From: a virus
Strand: one strand, 5' to 3'
IMG/VR virus record: IMGVR_UViG_3300023223_000023
Span: 1-27,622 of that record
Length of the DNA: 27,622 nt
Numbering within the stretch: the stretch's first letter is position 1; the number at the start of each line of letters is the position of its first letter. Below are positions 25,322-27,622 of this stretch, piece by piece. Made by a program: the position numbers and the translations under genes. The notes below the pieces were generated by a model. The model saw only the letters and a list, made by a program, of their open reading frames with translations, was not told the DNA's origin and made no database searches.

Positions 25322-25684
25322 TTAACTCAAAGGTCTAGTTACTAGAATAAATGTTTTAGCAGTTTCAGAAGATCCTGCTTCAACCTGAACAAATCTAACA
25401 CCAGCAAATGTAGATGGAGTTAAAACATATTGTGTAGAAGTAGTATCTACAACAACTGCAATAGCTGAATTAGCAGTATCTGTTAAAGTTCTAAATGTAG
25501 AATTATCATCTGATACATTGAATGTTAGGCCTGTAGAAGATAATGATGCAGGTGTTATAATACCTACTAAAGTTTTACCTACTAGATCTACAGTGGCTGA
25601 AGTAGTACCTGTACCTGCAATAGCTATATCTACAAATACTAGAGATACGCTCTTAGCTTGTAGCTGTTTACTTGTTGTACTCAT
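25322..25684 (-). CDS. Small beta-rich putative head/fibre protein
   Basis: 120 residues (LVGKTLVGIITPASLSSTGL TFNVSDDNSTFRTLTD, then an AVVVDTTSTQYVLTPSTFAG unit and VRFVQVEAGSSE). This fits a small jelly-roll-like virion protein I recall next to phage packaging genes ('LVGI..PA...G..L.F..S.DG..F......'). It is the third gene of the late operon, 20 bases after the 63-residue gene. It resembles in style the 121-residue protein at 11809-12174 without visible identity. Likely a minor structural component. Confidence 0.65.
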   Translation of the reverse strand: MSTTSKQLQAKSVSLVFVDIAIAGTGTTSATVDLVGKTLVGIITPASLSSTGLTFNVSDDNSTFRTLTDTANSAIAVVVDTTSTQYVLTPSTFAGVRFVQVEAGSSETAKTFILVTRPLS

Positions 25685-25704
25685 GTTAGAGTTTCCCTAT
25701 TAAG

Positions 25705-25896
25705 TTAATTAGTGATGGATGAGGATGTGGCAGCTTGTATAGTGCCTGCTTTAAGTCTTTCTTCAAAGAATTCATCTTTAGCTTTCTGAGCAACTTGTAT
25801 CGCTTCTAGCTTATTCATGAATACGCCTAAAGAAGTTCCATTAGGGGCTACAGCCATCCATTTATTAGTAGTGCCAAGTTTCTTTATAAGTTTCAT
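25705..25896 (-). CDS. Small hypothetical protein
   Basis: 63 residues, starting LIKKLGTTNKWMAVAPNGTS LGVF, then a helix NKLEAIQVAQKAKDEFFEER and a polar end. Not recognised. It begins one base after the stop of the basic 55-residue gene (TAA-A-ATG), so the two are almost certainly co-translated. Near-promoter position in the late operon suggests high expression. Function unknown. Confidence 0.65.
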   Translation of the reverse strand: MKLIKKLGTTNKWMAVAPNGTSLGVFMNKLEAIQVAQKAKDEFFEERLKAGTIQAATSSSITN

Positions 25897-25897
25897 T

Positions 25898-26065
25898 TTA
25901 CTTTTTCCGTTTAGTAGGTTTTCTAACCTTTGAAGCAGCTATTGCAAAAGCTTGAGCTTTAGAGAGGCCTTCTTCTTTCCGAATTTTAGCTGCCTTTCTA
26001 CCAGCTTTTGCAGCTTGCATCTTAGTCAAAGGTTTTCTTACAGGTTTCTTTTTAGAGGTAGCCAT
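25898..26065 (-). CDS. Small very basic protein, first gene of the late operon
   Basis: 55 residues, read by hand: it begins ATSKKKPVRKPLTKMQAAKA, continues GRKAAKIRKEEGLSKAQAFA, and ends SKVRKPTKRKK. About one residue in three is Lys or Arg. The 'K..EGL.KAQAFAIA.SK.RK' part recalls small phage proteins with an 'SRKQAIAIALS.AR' motif, but that link is weak. Taken with the acidic-poor composition it could bind DNA or RNA or fill the head. TAAGG precedes the ATG at 26065, and the transcript start from the late promoter would be about 95 bases upstream. Confidence 0.72.
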   Translation of the reverse strand: MATSKKKPVRKPLTKMQAAKAGRKAAKIRKEEGLSKAQAFAIAASKVRKPTKRKK

Positions 26066-26167
26066 AGAGAGCCTTATATAGAGAGAATGTGGAAGTGTGT
26101 GGGAGTGTGTTTGTAAAGAGATAGCTAGTACAAGAGAATTGCACAGCTTTATGTCATTATACTATAG

Positions 26168-26197
26168 AGTATATCATAGACTTATATAGACTGTCAA
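26168..26197 (-). promoter_or_regulatory. Sigma-70-like promoter for the late operon
   Basis: On the minus strand TTGACA (26197-26192, perfect -35) is followed by an 18-base spacer and TATACT (26173-26168, 5 of 6 to the -10 consensus). Transcription would start near 26161, about 95 bases before the first late gene, and read leftward through the whole structural operon. The AT-rich spacer and upstream context (AAAGAAATGTC) fit. It is the best promoter match in the window. Host polymerase use is implied unless a phage factor is required. Confidence 0.72.
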
Positions 26198-26291
26198 GAC
26201 ATTTCTTTAAGGTGCAGCACTTTTATAGGGTTTTCATATCACTTTTGAGAGGATTAGAGAGGGATTATGATAGGAATAGATCTGTGCAAGT

Positions 26292-26332
26292 AACCTTGTA
26301 AATCTTACTGTAAATGTACAAATTACAAGGTT
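26292..26332. repeat. 10-bp perfect inverted repeat (operator-like dyad)
   Basis: AACCTTGTAA at 26292-26301 and TTACAAGGTT at 26323-26332 are exact reverse complements separated by 21 bases, centred at 26312. Arm centres are 31 bases apart, about three helical turns, as for two operator half-sites on one DNA face. The loop contains TGTACA at 26315-26320. It lies about 95 bases upstream of the late -35 box, so it could be a regulator site for the switch. As an RNA hairpin it has no T tract and is not a terminator. Confidence 0.55.
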
Positions 26333-26487
26333 GTTGGAGAATTGGGGCAGATTGGTGTAGGCTGGCGTAGGTATGTTAAAGTGGTTGCCAAGGTATTTTA
26401 CCAATTTTTGTGAAAGCACGTATACGCATACCCGTACACCCCCTATGTCCCTTTCCCCTTCTACAGACTCGTACACAGTCCTACTAG

Positions 26488-26560
26488 ACAGCTCCTTACA
26501 CAGTTACTTATACAGCTCCTCGTACAGCTCTACTCCTCCAGCTCACTGCAACAGCTCCTA
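26488..26560 (+). repeat. Cluster of ACAGCTC repeats
   Basis: Five copies of a CAGCTC core on the plus strand: ACAGCTCCT (26488-26496), ACAGCTCCT (26512-26520), ACAGCTC (26524-26530), CCAGCTC (26538-26544) and ACAGCTCCT (26551-26559). Start spacings are 24, 12, 14 and 13, mostly near one helical turn. A protein-binding array or iteron set is plausible. Confidence 0.55.
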
Positions 26561-26579
26561 TCTAAGCTACTGTAACAAC

Positions 26580-26636
26580 ACTTGTACAGCATATACCCAG
26601 TACTTGTACAGCCCATTGTACAGTTGACTTGTACAT
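26580..26636 (+). repeat. ACTTGTACA direct repeats (TGTACA palindromes)
   Basis: The 9-mer ACTTGTACA occurs three times, at 26580, 26602 and 26627, with a fourth, ATTGTACAG, at 26615. Each contains the palindrome TGTACA (26583, 26605, 26617, 26630; spacings 22, 12, 13). Further TGTACA copies lie at 26860, 26897 and 26918. The spacing pattern and copy number are typical of regulator or initiator sites. Confidence 0.6.
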
Positions 26637-26662
26637 GTCTTGCCCAACCCATTATAAAGACC

Positions 26663-26746
26663 TGTTACATACCTATTACCGCATTGTTACATGTAGATTA
26701 GGTAGTACTGTTGCATATATGTTACAGATTGTTACGGATGTGTTAT
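26663..26746 (+). repeat. TGTTAC repeat cluster
   Basis: TGTTAC occurs at 26663, 26685, 26720 and 26730, with a near copy TGTTAT at 26741. Intervals are 22, 35, 10 and 11 bases, near multiples of a helical turn apart from the 35. The first two copies are identical over eight bases (TGTTACAT). The AT-rich setting would also suit a DNA-unwinding element. Interpretation is tentative. Confidence 0.45.
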
Positions 26747-26963
26747 AGTTTATAGCACAAGTCTAGTAAAAGTTCTGGGCGAGGACTGGTTGAGGTGTTT
26801 CTTGTATACGTATGAGCAGTAAACCTATACAGAGCCTCACACAGCCACTACAGCAGCACTGTACACACTGACCTACCTAAGCTATGTGCAAGCTCTTGTA
26901 CAGGTCTCCCACAGTCTTGTACACTCCTGAACAAATTAATTTAATAAATATGCGTAATCGTCC

Positions 26964-26991
26964 TTGACATGGTGCTATGATAGTGTAGAGT
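26964..26991 (+). promoter_or_regulatory. Sigma-70-like promoter for the rightward genes
   Basis: Perfect TTGACA at 26964-26969, a 16-base spacer, and TAGAGT at 26986-26991 (4 of 6 to TATAAT). The first rightward gene begins at 27040, giving a leader of about 40 bases that includes AAGGA (27026-27030) as Shine-Dalgarno. It points away from the late promoter. The weak -10 could mean that an activator helps. Confidence 0.6.
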
Positions 26992-27039
26992 AAGGATATG
27001 AACAACAACTATAACAATACTATATAAGGAACTAATATA

Positions 27040-27282
27040 ATGGATATGGATAGGACAGAAGTAAACTATGGGCCAAGCTGCCATGGTGGTGGAGCGACAC
27101 AAAATATTAAAGAACATATAAATAATATTACCATAGTTATAAATATAGGGGATGAAACAGCAGTAACATACAATAGAGTAAGAGGAATACTAGCTTCTGC
27201 ATTGAGAGCACTAAAGATACCTGTTAATGGAGATAACGAAATAGAATTTAAAATGGTAGAAAAAGGTAAAGACAATGACTAA
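27040..27282 (+). CDS. Small hypothetical early protein
   Basis: 80 residues: an opening MDMDRTEVNYGPSCHGGG, then QNIKEHINNITIVINIGDET, a helix YNRVRGILASALRALKIPV and an acidic/basic end. Not recognised. AAGGA lies 9 bases before the ATG. The end overlaps the following gene by 8 bases, marking a rightward operon. As first gene behind the rightward promoter it is probably expressed early; small phage proteins here are often host-takeover or regulatory, but nothing in the sequence shows that. Confidence 0.68.
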   Translation: MDMDRTEVNYGPSCHGGGATQNIKEHINNITIVINIGDETAVTYNRVRGILASALRALKIPVNGDNEIEFKMVEKGKDND

Positions 27283-27553
27283 TACATACGTAAACAACAT
27301 GACTTCAACAGCCGGTAACAGTGTACCTAACCAGTTCATTATAAGCTCACCTAACAGCACTACATTCCAGAGCTACAAGACTACCATAGCTATAATGGGT
27401 ACAGATGGACTGACACTAGATACTAATGCAATGAACTATAGTAGAACTACATCTAAGTACTTGTATCAGTTCACTCACATGACTCGTAAAGAACTTGAGC
27501 AAGACATTGCAGATGGTACTATTAAAGTAGCTAACTTAAATGATAAAGGATAA
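27275..27553 (+). CDS. Small early protein, DUF8033-like
   Basis: 92 residues. The core FIISSPNSTTFQSYKTTIAI, LDTNAMNYSRTTSKYLYQFT and HMTRKELEQDIADGTIKVANLN fits a family I recall from small early phage proteins ('F.SY.T.IA........LD...W.YS.TT.KY...FL......I..G......LN', possibly DUF8033). Function of the family is unknown. It overlaps the previous gene by 8 bases, with a potential Shine-Dalgarno inside that gene (AAAAAGGTAAAG). The family name is from memory. Confidence 0.7.
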   Translation: MTNTYVNNMTSTAGNSVPNQFIISSPNSTTFQSYKTTIAIMGTDGLTLDTNAMNYSRTTSKYLYQFTHMTRKELEQDIADGTIKVANLNDKG

Positions 27554-27559
27554 CACAGC

Positions 27560-27622
27560 ATGACTAATAATACTATAACAATAGATAAAGATATTAATGA
27601 AGGTGATACAATCACTATAAAC
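27560..27622 (+). CDS. Third rightward gene, cut by the window edge
   Basis: The frame is open from the ATG at 27560 to the right edge (21 codons, beginning MTNNTITIDKDINEGD). AAAGGA at 27545-27550 is the Shine-Dalgarno, 9 bases upstream. It starts 6 bases after the preceding stop. Like its neighbour it begins MTN. Too little is present to assign a function. Confidence 0.5.
   Translation, partial: MTNNTITIDKDINEGDTITIN

Larger units (their letters stand above)
26066..27039. promoter_or_regulatory. Gene-poor divergent regulatory region with clustered short repeats
   Basis: Nearly 1 kb without a credible gene, between the leftward late operon and the rightward early genes. It holds the two divergent promoters, a 10-bp inverted repeat (26292-26332) and three clusters: ACAGCTC (26488-26560), ACTTGTACA/TGTACA (26580-26636, and again at 26860-26923) and TGTTAC (26663-26746). 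The pentamer GTACA appears 11 times between 26316 and 26923. These features suit a regulatory switch or a replication origin; which one is not decidable from sequence alone. A pyrimidine-rich strip lies around 26430-26470. Confidence 0.6.

Noticed and set aside
26234-26476. 80-codon minus-strand frame upstream of the late promoter
   Set aside because: It has no ribosome site or recognisable composition, and spans the inverted repeat; treated as non-coding.
26373-26627. 84-codon plus-strand frame in the intergenic region
   Set aside because: The product is a Ser/Tyr/Thr low-complexity string made by the repeats, with no Shine-Dalgarno; treated as non-coding.
26460-26930. CRISPR array
   Set aside because: Repeats are only 6-9 bases with irregular spacing; no 25-40 base repeats or uniform spacers.
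1-27622. tRNA genes
   Set aside because: No cloverleaf or TTCGANTC-type T-arm with matching stem was noticed by eye; a dedicated scan would be needed to exclude one fully.

Overview
The window is a contiguous piece of an AT-rich (about 37-40% G+C by spot counts) tailed-phage or prophage genome. The gene order suggests a short-tailed, podovirus-like virion: small terminase, large terminase, portal, scaffold, major capsid, connector, P22-gp10-like tail protein, tailspike and fibres, then internal/ejection proteins. There is no tape measure with tail tube, no tail-assembly frameshift pair and no sheath. The host is not identifiable. The candidate promoters are sigma-70-like and Shine-Dalgarno sites are common, so a Gram-negative bacterium is likely but unproven. 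No integrase, tRNA, endolysin or polymerase gene lies in the window.

Layout. Everything from 26065 down to 1 is on the minus strand, tightly packed, and reads as one late operon behind a good sigma-70-like promoter (TTGACA-18-TATACT, -35 at 26197-26192, -10 at 26173-26168). In transcription order: (i) a head and packaging block, 26065-21347: two small basic proteins, two beta-rich putative structural proteins, TerS, another beta-rich protein, a Cys-rich protein, an HTH-like protein and TerL; (ii) head assembly, 21313-14767: portal, a small reading frame coupled to it, two unknown virion proteins, scaffold, major capsid and a putative decoration protein, followed by a terminator-like hairpin; (iii) tail and adhesion, 14674-5248: connector, stabilisation-like tail protein, small beta proteins, beta-helix tailspike, LamG-like lectin, tail fibre, a probable seven-bladed beta-propeller and a tail-fibre-assembly-like protein; (iv) membrane and internal-virion block, 5230-1: a one-TM coiled-coil protein, a Gln/Asn-rich ejection-type protein, three hypotheticals, and a large internal protein that runs off the left edge.

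From 26066 to 27039 is a gene-poor divergent region. It carries the late promoter pointing left, a promoter pointing right, and three clustered short-repeat families: ACAGCTC, ACTTGTACA/TGTACA and TGTTAC. It looks like a regulatory and possibly replication hub. To its right, three small plus-strand genes (27040 onward, the third cut by the edge) start what is probably the early region.

The most unusual points are the repeat-dense intergenic hub, the GC-rich portal tail that is open in two frames and leads into a coupled small ORF, the LamG gene of foreign base composition, and the velcro-closed beta-propeller tail protein.
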